Source: Megalonaias nervosa | Lineage: Eukaryota > Mollusca > Bivalvia > Unionida > Unionidae | Direction: 5' to 3' | Assembly: GCA_016617855.1 (NCBI GenBank) | Contig: JAECUM010009814.1 | Span: 1-64,000, forward strand | DNA: 64,000 nucleotides | Notes under the pieces: generated by a model | The model's input: the letters and a program-made list of their open reading frames with translations, nothing else | Told to the model about the DNA's origin: nothing | Databases searched by the model: none | Part shown: positions 25,250 through 37,300 of the stretch, piece by piece | Numbering within the stretch: the stretch's first letter is position 1 | How the letters are laid out: the number at the start of each line of letters is the position of its first letter | Made by a program: the position numbers and the translations under genes

Positions 25250-26090
25250 ATCAGCATGACATCTACCTAAAAGTCAGATGCAAAAGCATTTGACAAAACT
25301 CTTAGTACAATGCTTCTATTTTTTTAAGTAATGGAAACTGTACTGGCTGACAGATCAGCATCCATTTGGCAAATAGACAAGCCTTATGCAAGGTTGATTT
25401 CTCTGAAATTCAGTAAACTTCAATTTTTAAATGTCATTTAAATGTTTTTCTGATCTATGGTAACAATGGGTATACTGAATTAAGGATCAGCATCATTTGT
25501 ATGAAACTGAAATGCCTTTATGCTCTGATGCTTTTATAAAATTTAGTTATAGATGTATTCTGTCATTCTGTTTTTGAGAAGTAATTTAAGTTTGTTTTTT
25601 TTAAGTGTTAATAATGGTGGCTAAATTTTGTGGCGGATTGTCATCATCTGTATAAACCTGAAATACCTATTTGTCAGGATGCTTCCTCTCCAATTTGATC
25701 AAATTCTGTTGCACACTTTAATGAACAAACTGCAAACATTGGTCAGATAAAGCTTTTTAACAGTGGTCATATTTTAGGGCCGATCAACCTCATTTGTCCA
25801 AACTTCAAAGGCCTTTGTATGAGGACTTCTGATAAATTTGTCAAATTCTATTCAACAGTCTTCGAAAAGAAAAGTCAAATTTTCTTTTTCTCTTTTTTAG
25901 TAATGATGATAATTGTGGAGAGCAGTTATTTTTAGAAGAAACAATGGCTGCCAAATTTGATAAAACCCTGTACATGTTTTTAGAAGTGGTCTAAAAATGT
26001 TATAGTTTAGAATGGTGCCCATATATTGTCAAACATTTCTACACACTATGAAGGCCTTCATGCTAACAGCCTCTGAAGCTGAAAATAACT
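25250..26090. repeat. Degenerate tandem repeat, unit about 190 bp (family also at 36.4 and 40.7 kb)
   Basis: Four or five diverged units with the order GGC..ATTTGATGGC, AGCATCATTTGTA, TGAAA.GCCTTTATG, GATGCTTTC and TTTGATCAAATTCTGTT. Copies are too diverged to align end to end by eye. Confidence 0.65.
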
Positions 26091-26261
26091 GCATACAGAC
26101 AATGCAGAGTGCATGATGGGCAATGGATGATGCAAGCTGGACTACACCATTAGACATCAAAATTGGTCATTTTTCCAGAGTAATGAATCAGAAAGCAAAG
26201 TGAATTAAAAATTGATGGAAAATAAACCAAAAAATATTTTTTTATTTTTATCAAAGCTTTA

Positions 26262-26545
26262 ACAAGTTTTAGTCATACTGCCATGATATCTGGTGTGGCA
26301 CTTTATAGTGATGTCTAGCACTGGTGCATTGTGACAGCCATGTAGCATCATGTTCCACCCAGTCAGATTATCCTGACACCTGACCAACCAGTCCTAACAC
26401 TAACCTATTAATGCCAAGTACCTAGTGAGGCAGCTGCAAGTACCATTTTTATAAGTTTTTGGTATGACTCAGCCAGGGTTTGAACCTGTGACCTTCCATA
26501 TCCGAGGTGGATGCTCTAACCACTTTGATCACCAGAGCAATAAGA
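26262..26545 (-). mobile_element. SINE family B, nearly full length
   Basis: Reverse-orientation copy with a B-box-like complement of GGGTTTGAACC and the head reading toward higher coordinates (CTCTAACCACTTTGATCACC is the complement of its A-box side). The body matches 353-590 and 55239-55549. Confidence 0.78.
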
Positions 26546-27783
26546 AAAAAAATGAATGCAAATGAAATGATTTTGTATTTTGGAAGAAAACACAAATGGA
26601 ACAAATGAAATTGCATTTCATTAATCGATTAGAAAATTGATTCCTATTGAGATGCTGCTGAAATTTCATGATGGTTGATGGCCTTTTCATATAATCCAGG
26701 ATAAATTACTTACATTGATAGTGCTTTACCCTCTACATCCTGTGACATTGTTCTTGTCGAGGTGGACATTGAAAATAATGACACATATGATATTGTAACT
26801 AGTGGTTGTATTGTTACAATATTTGTTTACATGAAAAAGAAACAGAACATAATATTTGTATATTTACTGCAACTGATATTATATTTTTTAAAATTGTAAA
26901 TGCACTTTTGTCTTATGCAATTTATGCAACTGCATATTTAAACACTTTTAAAAATTGATAAAATGCACAAGCATTGATTCTCTCCCTGAAACACTCATCG
27001 AAATAGAAAACCAGACTTAAGTAAATGTACTTACATTTCATTCTAAAGGAGCAAAAATGAAAGGAAAAGAAGAATGAAAACAAACAACAAAACAGGATGC
27101 ATTTTTCTGATGATAAACAAAAAGGTTGAGATGACAGCTGAATGTAAATTTGAATATTTATCCAAGGACAGTTTTTTAATTGTTTAAACTTGAACCCACT
27201 GTTACCTTGACATTTTGGCCTCCACATTAGCAGAAATATTTTAGATTCCATGGTAAACATCTTTACCATGTTTGATAATAAATCCACGGCAACTGTAGAA
27301 ATAATTGCAAATTCCATACCTTTTTACAACTGGCCACCCACTTAACATTTAAACAATGGCTCCATGTGACCTCGATATTCAAGATCCTAGACCTGTAACC
27401 TCATCAGGTATTCCCATCTTCCTGATGTATTTGTGGGTCAGGTTTCACCATGATTCATTTGTGAAAACAAGAGAAATTACCAGAAAGATGGATGAAATTT
27501 TTTTAACACTTTTGTTTTTTTGCAAGTCATTGCAGTAAAAACAAATATGAGGTACAGAGACAAACCACTAACAGGTACATCTCATACATGCTAACCTCCC
27601 AGACTACTATTCTTTAAAACTTTTTTGAGACTCAAAAAGTGTGTGTTGAAGTCCCATTGGGGTTGTCAGTGCATGCAAACCAAAAAAGCTCTTCTCTTTC
27701 ATTACTTATGATTGATTTTGCTGGGGTTTTCTTGTATTTCATAGGCATGCATACACAAAAATACATCATCAACAACACAATGT

Positions 27784-27899
27784 TGTTGTTGCTGTTATGG
27801 GGTTTAACACCATTTTTCAGCACAAGATAGGCAATACATGTCAGCCAGTATAAGTGGTGGAGGAAGAACCTTGGTAAAACCTGGGAAGAACCATCAAAA
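27784..27899 (-). mobile_element. SINE family A, 3' part, with 10-bp target duplication
   Basis: Reverse-orientation copy keeping the GTT-rich tail and about 100 bp of body. AACACAATGT flanks it at 27774-27783 and 27900-27909. The tRNA-like head is missing, as expected from incomplete reverse transcription. Confidence 0.85.
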
Positions 27900-28384
27900 A
27901 ACACAATGTGATAGTCTCCTATACATCAATAAAAGTTCCAGTATTATTGATTGATAAGTAAGTGCAGTGGGAAGTGAAACTTTGATTGGCTCATGCAAAT
28001 TACATGAAAGGTCATGTCGGATTAACATTTCCATCATCTTGATGTTTGGTCCTAAACAGTTGCACTCTATGGAATGATACTGTCCTAACATCTTTATCCA
28101 CAATTCTATATCAAGCTCTCTTGTAGATATTTAGAGGATTTATCTGCAGAAATGCAAGGTTTATCTGCAGAAACTTACCCCCAACCCCACCATTCACCTG
28201 AATGGCCAAGCGCTTTCCCCTGACCCAAGGAAGATGGATCAAACAAAAATACCAAAGTTCAAAGCGGCAAATAAAATCCCACAATTTTAAGTCTCTCTCC
28301 TAAATGATGTACAGTTCTAATTATTCCTTGACTACAATGTGCAAGAATGCAGGCACTTGCATAAATGCACAGTATTAAACAAAG

Positions 28385-28930
28385 ATATGTGAATGCAGCC
28401 ACTGATGCATGCATGCAATGCCAAAAAAAATATGTGAATGCAGATGCACTGATGCATGCATGCAATGCCAAACAAAAATGTGTGAATGCAGACACATTGA
28501 TGCATGCATGCAATGCCAAACAAAAATACATGAATACAGACACACTGATGCATGCATGCAATGCCAAACAAAAATACATGAATACAGACACACTGATGCA
28601 TGCATGCATGCAATGCCAAACAAAAATACATGAATACAGACACACTGATGCATGCATGCATGCAATGCCAAACAAAAATGTGTGAATACAGACACACTGA
28701 TGCATGCATGCAATGCCAAACAAAAATACATGAATACAGACACACTGATGCATGCATGCATGCAATGCCAAACAAAAATGTGTGAATACAGACACACTGA
28801 TGCATGCATGCAATGCCAAACAAAAATACATGAATACAGACACACTGATGCATACATGCAATGCCAAACAAAAATACATGAATACAGATACACTGATGCA
28901 TGCAGCAATGCCAAACAAAAAAAGGAATAC
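28385..28930. repeat. Minisatellite, 48-bp unit, eleven copies
   Basis: Unit TGATGCATGCATGCAATGCC, then AAACAAAAATACATGAATAC and AGACACAC, 48 bp. Some units have an extra ATGC. Because 48 is divisible by three, frames stay open on both strands for up to 242 codons. These are not genes: the apparent Cys/His/Phe-rich 16-residue repeats are an artefact of unit length. Confidence 0.96.
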
Positions 28931-29144
28931 GGACACAATGATACAAAATACATTCTCTGCTTTTAAAACCTTTGGAAGGACATACAATCAGTTCATCCAG
29001 GCAGCCATTGTTCTTTTATCTTGCAGTAACTCAAATATAAAGTGATTCCAAAATAGCAAATGTTTTCTAAACCAAACTCCCAACATTAAAATAATTTACT
29101 GACTGAAAGAATGATACAATGAACATTCCATATGCAAGACTTAC

Positions 29145-29409
29145 TGGAAAAGTCTCTGGAAAGATGAACTGTTCGTCTCTGCCCATGACCCTTGATGGCA
29201 ACAACATGAGGCAGTGCAAGGAGAAGGGCAAGTGTGTTGGGGTAGCCATAAAGGGCTGGTTTCAGCTCCACACCAGTGGTTTGCTGATACAGTGCTTCAA
29301 AGTGAGCAAGGTAGATCCAGCCATGAGTATGCAGCAGATGGCAGATGTCACATGCCAGGACCTGTAGAGGTGTCAGGCTGATGATAGCAGACTCGTCATC
29401 TCCAGACAC
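29145..29409 (-). CDS. MARF1: MARF1 exon g: LOTUS domain E (last)
   Basis: 265 bp, starting in phase 0 and ending with one spare base. It encodes VSGDDESAIISLTPLQVLAC, DICHLLHTHGWIYLAHFEAL, YQQTTGVELKPALYGYPNTL and ALLLALPHVVAIKGHGQRRT, then VHLSRDFS. It has the full LOTUS pattern: opening strand IISLTPLQ, helices, LYGYPN with Tyr-Gly, recognition helix, and a closing strand KGHGQRRTVHLS. The IKGHG motif matches the end of the last LOTUS domain in vertebrate MARF1. Acceptor TTTTTCAG, donor GTAAGT. Its GC content is visibly higher than the flanking intron, as expected for a constrained exon. Confidence 0.94.
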
Positions 29410-30029
29410 CTGAAAAATCCTCACATTGAAGAGACAATCCATCTTGTGAATTTATGTGGAATACCGATTTTCTAATCCCCGAAAAGCCTGGATTGGTATT
29501 TTCAAGGGAAACAACTCGTGAAGGACATGATACTTTACCCTGACTAGTATGCATTTGATTCTACTTGATCTTTTTATGGTTATGACATCACTGACATCTT
29601 TATCAATTTGATATCAAGTTGTCCTGCAGAAACTCAATGTTTACAATGGCTCAATGTGGTCCCAAACAATTACTATACAAGTTTTGATGTGATGTTTATG
29701 TGTCATTTTAACACCTTGAATAAAAATGGTGACATTTATGGCACAATGTAGTACTGTGATTTTAAATATAAATAAATCTCTGAGAAACTGATAGCTTAGC
29801 AAATTTTCAGAACCACGAGCGATGAATCACTTTCCTCAACTTTTCATCACTTTGACAAAGGGGATAAACTGTGACTGGTTCTCAGCAGCAAATGTTATCA
29901 CTACATGATTTACAATGATATACATGTAATAAGGTTCAGTCTCAAACAATCTTATGAATTCGTGGTATCTCGTTTTCTACTAGCAATGTAACTGATATGC
30001 CACAATTAATGTAATTTTTCAAATTCTCT

Positions 30030-31020
30030 CCTTTTCATACATTATCTTTCCATAAAAATCACACCCAATGAAATGTATCATTTTTCAGACATAGAAATTT
30101 GTATTTTTCATAAAATCCTTAAAATTTTCATATAAAATGTTAGTGAAGATCTTTTTGCAAAATATAAAAATACTGCTTAATTGTTTCCAAAACGAAGTGA
30201 CTGAAAAAAAAAATCACATACAATTAAGGCATTGTTTCACTGTATCTTTGTACTGAACCATTGATGTCTTATAACTGAATCAAGAAGAGAAGTTCAAGTT
30301 TCAAACTGCATCAAAAATATACTGATGTACAATTTAGATAAGTCCAGCAACCAATACATTTTTTGCTAAGTGACTGTTATATATATTATTAACTATTGGT
30401 AAGTTTTTAATTGAGGCATCAAATAATGAAATTGAAAATTAATAAATAAAAGAATCACCATTTGAACAAGGAAGAGAGTTCACATTTTAAATGGCTTTGA
30501 AGAAATAATGACATGATTTCGATGTCAACTGACCATTGTATTGTTTGCTAATTATATGTCTGATCTAACCTTGATTGAAAAACAAATATTTGTTAACTTC
30601 AGGTAAATTTTTAACTGCAGTACCAAATAATTAAACAGGAGATAAAGAAATAAAAGAAATAATCACTATTTATGATCATGTAGAGAGGCTGTTAATAATC
30701 TAATTTTTAATGGGTAAATGTTTTGTTAATTATAAATCCTCTTATTTTTAGATTTGCCCTTCTAGTGTTATCTTTTTATTAGCAAGAAAATGTGCATAAT
30801 CTTTTGTTATTATGACAGTCATCTACTGCTGTTCATTAACAGCTGGACAAAGGACTCTATGGCATATAATCTTTAATCAATATCATTAATGAGTGCCCTT
30901 TATTAAGTTGGTTACTGTAATAAAACACCATTTTAAAACCAGTTCAAAAACCATTTTTTGATGTTTTCTCATCCTGTAATATTTATATCTCAGCACATGC
31001 CAATGTGAAAACACACAGTA
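30030..31020. repeat. Dispersed repeat, partner of 19570-20060
   Basis: Shares ordered blocks with 19570-20060, including CTGGACAAAGGACT, TTATTAAGT.GGTTACTGTA and TTTTCTCATCC. It is expanded in the middle, and the expanded part has internal similarity, so it may be a fusion of two copies. Confidence 0.6.
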
Positions 31021-31788
31021 GTCTTGTGTATTGTATACACCATATTTTGACCACATTTTCAAGAGTGTACATGTGCTACTTCTACCTGTTATTTTATATA
31101 CATTTTACAGAATTTTAACTTTTTTTTTTTATATTTTATATTGTTGTACTTGAGGTGTACATTTGCTTGGATGGGTTTACCTTTCTAAATTTGTGTGCAA
31201 TTTACATTTTTATGACTTCACCTTTTGTTGTCACCATATAGCCACTACTGTGCCAATGTACTGTAACACACACACACACACACAGAAAATTTCCCCTCAT
31301 TAGATTTCATCACTGAAGTCACCAAATTGGTGAATTCAATTCATATATAATATCTTTATGTGCCTGTATTGTTTTTGCTTGGAGAGGTCTTCATTATTAA
31401 TTTTAAAAACTTCTGCCAAAAGGTGTGACCTTCAGTTCGTGGGAACTTTGTAGCTATTTCACATGTTTCTGCATTCATTCATTTATTCATTATTCAATCT
31501 CATTGAGTAATTATAGTATTTGCTTTTGGATAAAACCTTTTTGTGTTTACAATATACAGTGTAATCCCACTATAGCATGCTCCATTATAATATGGATTAG
31601 GATATAACATAATTATGGTGTAGTTCCCAAAACTTCATATACATGTATTTATCTCATACACAAAAAAATGTTCTTGAAAGTATGCAAAATAAAGTGTAAA
31701 AAATTCATCATCATTTCAGGGAAGAGATTGCATATGAATTCTAATATAAGGCGATCATGGAGTGGCTTCTAAATTTCATATATAGAGG

Positions 31789-31930
31789 ATCTCAAATGGG
31801 TAACGATTTAATATTGAATTTATGAAACGAGTTGAATAATGTCCAGCTTTTGCGAGCTTTGGCGAGCAAAAGCTGGATATTATTTAACGAGTTTCATAAA
31901 TTTAATATTAAATCGTTGCCCATTTGAGAT
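31789..31930. repeat. Hairpin with arms of about 65 bp
   Basis: The left arm starts ATCTCAAATGGGTAACGATT; the right arm ends with its complement. Only a few mismatches are seen over about 65 bp. The loop is about 10 bp around GAGCTTTGGC. Confidence 0.9.
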
Positions 31931-32810
31931 TCTTTTTATCACATAGTTTTATTTCAGGAGAAATTATTTAGATAGAAAGAAGAACAAATAAATTCGTTCA
32001 TTCTGACAGACGCTGTACCTTTCATTTGTTGTGCGTAAAAGATAGTCCCAAACAAAGTTGAAAGATTAAAAGTATATTATATATTTTTTATAACTATAAA
32101 TTAAAGAATAATCGTCCATCCAAATAAACAGAACATTTTACAAAAGGCAAAACATTTGTAAACACAAAATGTCCAATGCGTGTGATGTCGCATTGTTTGA
32201 TACGGTGCACAGTACCGGTTGAATTGGTCGAAACATCACAGTGACAGTGTTTACGTTGAAATTTTCCACATCACAATTAAACGTTACATTGTTGCGATAT
32301 TTTTATGAGAAGAAGATTACTGGATGCAGAAATACACATATATACGGCAATGTATTTGTGACCAGATATTTGCAGTATTTGATTTGGAACATTGGACTGT
32401 ACAAAAGATGTAAACAAATCTCTTCCTGAATCGGACTTGGATTACATATTTACCACATAAATATGCTGTATTTGGATAAAGTTCTGTCAGTTGGGGAGTC
32501 CGGTTTATGTCTACATTCTTCTGTGACCAAAGTAGAGTTTATTTACTTCAGTTCACATTTAAACCAAGCTTGTATATAGGGTCGATTCCATGCTACAGAT
32601 ATACCGCCCATCCATCCCCACCCCCACCCTCATTATCACCTAAGCAATAGTTTTACTTGTTGTTATTGTTCTTGTCTTGGGGGTTTTGCCATTTTTCATG
32701 TTATGATATGTTATACATGACACAACAAACCCCTGTAGGGGTAAATTGGCAATATTGAGACTGGACGAGACCATTTTTTCCCAATTCCCTTTCGCGAGTC
32801 GAATCAAAAA

Positions 32811-32957
32811 ATGGCGGCCAAAAATGTTCATTCAAAACAAACAATTCCAGAAGGTGGGGTTAAAAAAGTTTTCCCACGATCGCAGCCAATCAGTAAAGAG
32901 AAAATACTGTGCAATAATTTCATGGGCTTATTTAGACCAATCAGAATCACAAAGTGA
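32811..32957 (+). CDS. Small frame of 48 codons, doubtful
   Basis: Opens AAAAAATGGCGGCC, a good translation-start context, and ends TGA at 32955. The peptide starts MAAKNVHSKQTIPEGGVKKV. CCAATCAG-type boxes occur inside and after it (32886 and 32938). It lies in the insert within a transposon, so it could be a promoter or leader piece carried by a mobile element. No family is recognised. Confidence 0.15.
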   Translation: MAAKNVHSKQTIPEGGVKKVFPRSQPISKEKILCNNFMGLFRPIRITK

Positions 32958-35278
32958 TATGTTCACACGTACAATATCAAAGATATGAAACTGCACACAC
33001 TGTAGGCAAAATGTACGGACTATGTGATAAACATGTGTATTTCTTGTACACAATTTTTTGTCTTCTTAAAAGTACAAAAAAATAACATGTAAAAAGTTTA
33101 TTCAGGGATCACACTGGACTCTGTGAATGTTGCAAATTGCAATGTTTTTTTTTTTATTGGCAGCAAAATATACCATCTGGCAATTTCTTTTTTGCAACTT
33201 TGTTGGCTGTTTATAAACATGTACAATAATCTTGGGTTTGGATGGAGCAATTCGGAGGCACCATGAAATGAAGCTGCAAAATTGATAAAAAATGCACTGG
33301 AATCTATCATTACATAAACAAATTCTTTGTTCATATTGACAAACCATCCTAAGAGTGTATTGTTATGTCATAATCCGCTTATTCTTATATCAAGCCTGAG
33401 TACTATATGCTGTGAGATCTCTGCATTTTTTTTTACATTCTGGAAGCAGATATCAATGGACAAAGTTCTATCTCATAAAAGATCTTTCAGACAAAATAGT
33501 GTTAGACTATTGGCCACTTGCTAGTAATTAATATATTTGTTATGATTGTCCTTTGTATTGGATGGCAAGTAAAATTCCTCTTTTCACTCACAGAATCAAG
33601 TCCTTCAGAACACTCACATTTTCTGTAGTAATCCCTGTCAGAACTTAACACCTGTGTATCCATCTTTTGAACTTTTATCAAATTTCTGACACATGCATGG
33701 AAGACTGCATCATTCCCCTACCAGAAATATCAACAAAAAATCCCAAAGAGATTTATTTTTTGGTTCATCCAATAGTCATGCTACTGGGACTAGCTACAAT
33801 CAATCAACCTCTGAAGGCAGGAAGAGTCACTGCTACAATCAATCAAATGATGGCTAATTCTTTTTTAATGAAAAACGTACCCAGAATAAATAGTTTTGCT
33901 GAAACTTCAAAGAAAACTCATTTTACCTTTGATCATTCTGTATAAATATAAAGCAAATAAGAAACAATTTTCAATCAATGTTTTTTGATGTTGCTGTGGC
34001 AATAAGAAATGGGCAATTGTTTGGTCCTTTAGTGGTGACTTCAATAACACATGCACCGTTCAAAGAAACCTGACAACAATCTTTGCTAAAAACAAAGAAC
34101 CTTTTAACACAGGAAGTCAGCACCATGCTTAAATAAAACAACAGAATCTGATGGATTGTTGCATTTTCCAAAGTGACTGAAACATGACTACTGTGCAGTG
34201 AAAGTTTCCTTTTTGCAGGAAAAAGGTTTATGCTTACAGTCACTACCAAAGGTGGCATAAAACACAAATTAAATTTCCAATCTTTTGAAACCATAGATAT
34301 CTGGCATTTAATTGAAGATGGGTTAAACTTTTTAATTTGTTCACATTTTCATTTCCCTGTGAATAGCCTCATCAAGATGATAGCCATCTCCAGCTGACCA
34401 AAATCTATGCCAATCTAAGTACATATACACATAGCATGTAAAGAACAGCTTTGTGCTACTGGTGATGGTATTGTAGTGAGTTGTTTAGTGAAAACTGGAC
34501 AAAAATCAAATGAGAACTACAAATTTTTATATACGTGTTATGTTTCTAACGGGATACAACTGAAACATGAACTTTATAACATGTGATCCATACTTGAATG
34601 CATGGATTTTTTTTATACATGTACAATATATACAGATTATGGATTATACTAAACAAATGTATATTGTCAATATACAAGTGTATTACAGACTTGTTTGTCT
34701 AGATTTGATCAAAAGCACATATTTTTGCACTTGCTTTACACCCCACATCACCTGCCATATTTTTTAGGTAAATGCATCATTTTCTTCAGCTGACTTGGTT
34801 GGTTATAACATAGTTCAGTCTATAACACAGTCAGGTTCTACAGACCCAACCACCGTGTTATAGCTGGGTCACACTGTACCAGTATTATTACATACACATC
34901 TTCATTGTATGTGTGTGTGTGTGGTCAGTTTTATTGAGATACGGCAGAGTGATTTTTTTTGATACTTTTAAAAAAGTAATTGTTGATGGATGTACGATGC
35001 ACAGCAGAAGCTTAACTGGTCATACTGAAAATAAGACATTTGTACAGTATATATAGTTGAATCAATAAACTGATATAATGGTGGTCTTTCTTACCACACA
35101 TTATTGCTTACTCACTACGACAGTGTTGACTTGAGATGTTTTGAGGTTTCTAAGACGACAATGTCCATTCTGTGATCATATGATTTCAACTATAGATGCA
35201 TGACCAAACATAAAACATGGTCCGACTTTTACAGATTAAAAAACGTTTAGAAAATAATATTCATGTACTTATATATAC

Positions 35279-35482
35279 CTGAACATAATCTAGTAATTCC
35301 TCTTTTATTTTCTGTACATCCGGATCTACTGCAAAAGCAGATTTATAACGGCTGCATAATTCCACAAAAGGGAGACTACCTCCACTTTCATCCATCAGGA
35401 GTTGTAAAACCTGATGAGCAAGAACAGGGACACTGGTTCTGTTTGTAAGGGAAACATACTTCTTGCCTTCGCAAATCTCAAT
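35279..35482 (-). CDS. MARF1: MARF1 exon f: LOTUS domain D, shortened
   Basis: 204 bp, exactly 68 codons, phase 0 at both ends. It encodes IEICEGKKYVSLTNRTSVPV, then LAHQVLQLLMDESGGSLPFV, ELCSRYKSAFAVDPDVQKIK and EELLDYVQ. The opening strand KYVSLTNR and helices around HQVLQLLMDE follow the LOTUS pattern. The segment that should hold the Tyr-Gly and second wing is replaced by FAVDPDVQKIK, and the unit is about six residues shorter than its vertebrate counterpart as I recall it. The acceptor is TTGTTACAG and the donor a weaker GTATAT. Either the domain has decayed, or a micro-exon of a multiple of three bases is missing from the next intron. It joins exon g in frame as it stands. Confidence 0.88.
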
Positions 35483-36369
35483 CTGTAACAAGAACACTGC
35501 ATAATTGTAAAAGATACCACACATACATTAGTTTTTCAAAAATATCCATCTCAAGTGGGACTGAATCACTTTTCCCCTATGAGGACATATCTATATCATT
35601 CTATTTACACAGATCTTTGTGTACAAGAATTACCCAGGTCTGACAGGTACACGTTAACCAAATGTAACTCATACATGTTACAGAGATCTTAATCTGCTGT
35701 TCAGAACCAAAATGCAAAAGAAATACAGTAAATCTTCAAAACTTCAGACATCAATCTCTTTAATACTTGATACTTCACTCAATTGTCTTATTAGTTCTGG
35801 CAAAACACCTCTATAATACTGAACAAAAAGTTGGGGAACATAGTGTTCTTAGGTTTTGAAGTTCTACTTGATCCATTTTCAGATGCCATGATAGAACTTG
35901 ATCTTGTTAGCTTTCTTGCATTTGTGACATCAGCAATTACTAGTGGCTAACAATAACAACCTGATCAAGTCATCTAGAAAAGGACATTGACTTCACAATG
36001 TCAGCTTATGAATTATGTTTTTTGTGAATTTTAATATATTCCCTCATTGAGGCATGATCACACGTGTTATTGGATGTTAAGGATTGTCCCCTTTTGGAGT
36101 GATAATTACATTCTGTACAAACCTTTTCTGTACTTTGCTGGTGATGACCTTTAGGAATATTTATGCATGTACTGTGGATAAAATAAATTCAATTTAATAA
36201 AAGAAAAAAAAAATAATTAGCATGCCACCACATCAAAGGGATGCTGTTCCATCTTGTAAATACCCATGTCAGGTGTCATTTGATCCATCCAATTTTATCT
36301 TATTTTATTTATTCATTATTTGTGGAAAACATGTAAACAATACAAATTTTACATTTTAAAAGTTCTAGT

Positions 36370-36800
36370 TTATTCAGTATTAAAGGTGCATACTATGTTT
36401 GGTTAAAATCCAATAATTCCAGTAAAGTTATCATGCAGGAAACTGTTGACTTAAGGACAGCAGAATGGATGCAAGGATGGACAGATCAGCTTGATGGATG
36501 TTATTATGCGATCAGCATCATTTGTAAAAATAGGAAAGGTCTTCAAACCAGGATGCTTTCTGTCGAATATGATATATTTTTCAAAGTGCTTTTTTAGAAA
36601 AAGTAACTGCATCGTTTCCCTTTTTTCTTGTGAAAGTGGACATAACCGGCAGAGAATCGGCATCTTTTTGTTTGAATTCAAAAGGTATTCAAGCCAAGAT
36701 GCTTTCTGTCTAGTTGGTCAATTACTAAAAGTTTTTGACAAGTCATTTAAGTTTCTTTCTTTATTTGGTAAGGATGGCCACATGGTGGGTTGACATGGTT
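36370..36800. repeat. Degenerate tandem repeat, two or three units
   Basis: Blocks AGCATCATTTGTA, GATGCTTTCTGTC and TTTGTTTGAATTC-like occur in the order seen at 25250-26090 and 40680-42360. Confidence 0.6.
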
Positions 36801-36849
36801 AGGTCTAACAAAAATCAAGAAATGAACTTTACATTCAAAACTGAACCAG

Positions 36850-37300
36850 CCAGTAAAGCATGAAATATAGGTCATAGCAACCCACCTTTGTACTGAGGTG
36901 TAGACAAGATGCATCTCTCCATTAAGTTTCATAATTCCATGTGTAACAGTATGAATACATTGCACAAACATCCTGGGCTAAATGTAACAATCAAGAATGT
37001 ACAACTAATGTACAAAAATGAACAAAGTTATCCCACTTAACCCCTCCCCAGTGTAAAACTCACTCCAAACTGTTGCCTAGGAAACTGTTGAAAAAAGAAT
37101 GCTTTACATCGAGTGAGGCTGTACATATGCAGATGCTTTTATCTGTGTGGATAACACCAATGCTGACACCGGGGAAATACTAACGTTATTTTGTGCTTCA
37201 CATAACATTTACTTATCTTTCAATTTGTTTGACAACAAGCTCAAATAAAACTTTGCCATTGGACTGAACGAGAAATGTTTGTTAATTAGGCATTATGTAT
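36850..37300. repeat. Dispersed repeat, partner of 54480-54870
   Basis: Both places share AGCATGAAATATAGGTCATA, later GATGCATC, TGTACAA, TTGCCTAGGAAA, GAG.G.GTA.ATATG and AACACCAATGCT. Same orientation, diverged. Confidence 0.7.

Larger units (their letters stand above)
21913..29144 (-). other. MARF1 intron between exons g and h, 7.2 kb
   Basis: Holds an antisense LINE fragment (22221-23270), degenerate tandem repeats (25250-26090), family B and A SINEs (26262-26545, 27784-27899) and a 48-bp array (28385-28930). A GC-richer frame of 60-odd codons on the plus strand near 25000-25197 is preceded by a pyrimidine tract and AG, but I recognise no family. 23480-24900 and 26580-27770 show nothing clear. 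Confidence 0.8.
31785..33035. mobile_element. Insert inside pogo-like copy 1, with a long hairpin
   Basis: Absent from the homologous copy at 45304-46982. It opens with a near-perfect hairpin (31789-31930) and then TTTATCACATAGT at about 31935; the inverse ACTATGTGATAAA closes it near 33033. This fits an inserted DNA element with 13-bp inverted ends, though exact ends and a target duplication could not be fixed. It contains CpG-bearing sequence and a 48-codon frame from ATGGCGGCC at 32811. Confidence 0.6.
31557..34876. mobile_element. pogo/Tigger-like DNA transposon copy 1 with nested insert
   Basis: The left end is CAGTGTAATCCCACTATAGC. The right end is the complement of CAGTGTGACCCAGCTATAAC. 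TA lies directly outside both (31555-31556 and 34877-34878), the target duplication of Tc1/mariner/pogo elements. A shorter inverted copy, 45304-46982, shares both ends and the interior. Compared with it, this copy has about 1.25 kb extra near 31785-33035. No DDE transposase frame is recognised, so it is probably non-autonomous. A frame with FVF..DC.Q and GACVIEVTTKG is shared by both copies, meaning unknown. Confidence 0.82.
29410..35278 (-). other. MARF1 intron between exons f and g, 5.9 kb
   Basis: Contains a dispersed repeat (30030-31020), a short CA tract near 31265 and a pogo-like element with a nested insert (31557-34876). 29410-30020 and 34880-35278 show no feature. A missing MARF1 micro-exon, if one exists, would be here, but none stands out by eye. 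Confidence 0.75.

Noticed and set aside
28259..28987. Frames of up to 242 codons, Cys/His/Phe-rich, on the minus strand, and several on the plus strand
   Set aside because: They run through the 48-bp minisatellite. The unit length is divisible by three, so several frames stay open at once. No splice or start logic supports a gene.
33667..34294. Frames of 92 and 107 codons inside the pogo-like element, as a possible transposase
   Set aside because: No helix-turn-helix or DDE motif was seen. One segment (GACVIEVTTKG) is shared with the second copy, but that alone does not show coding function.
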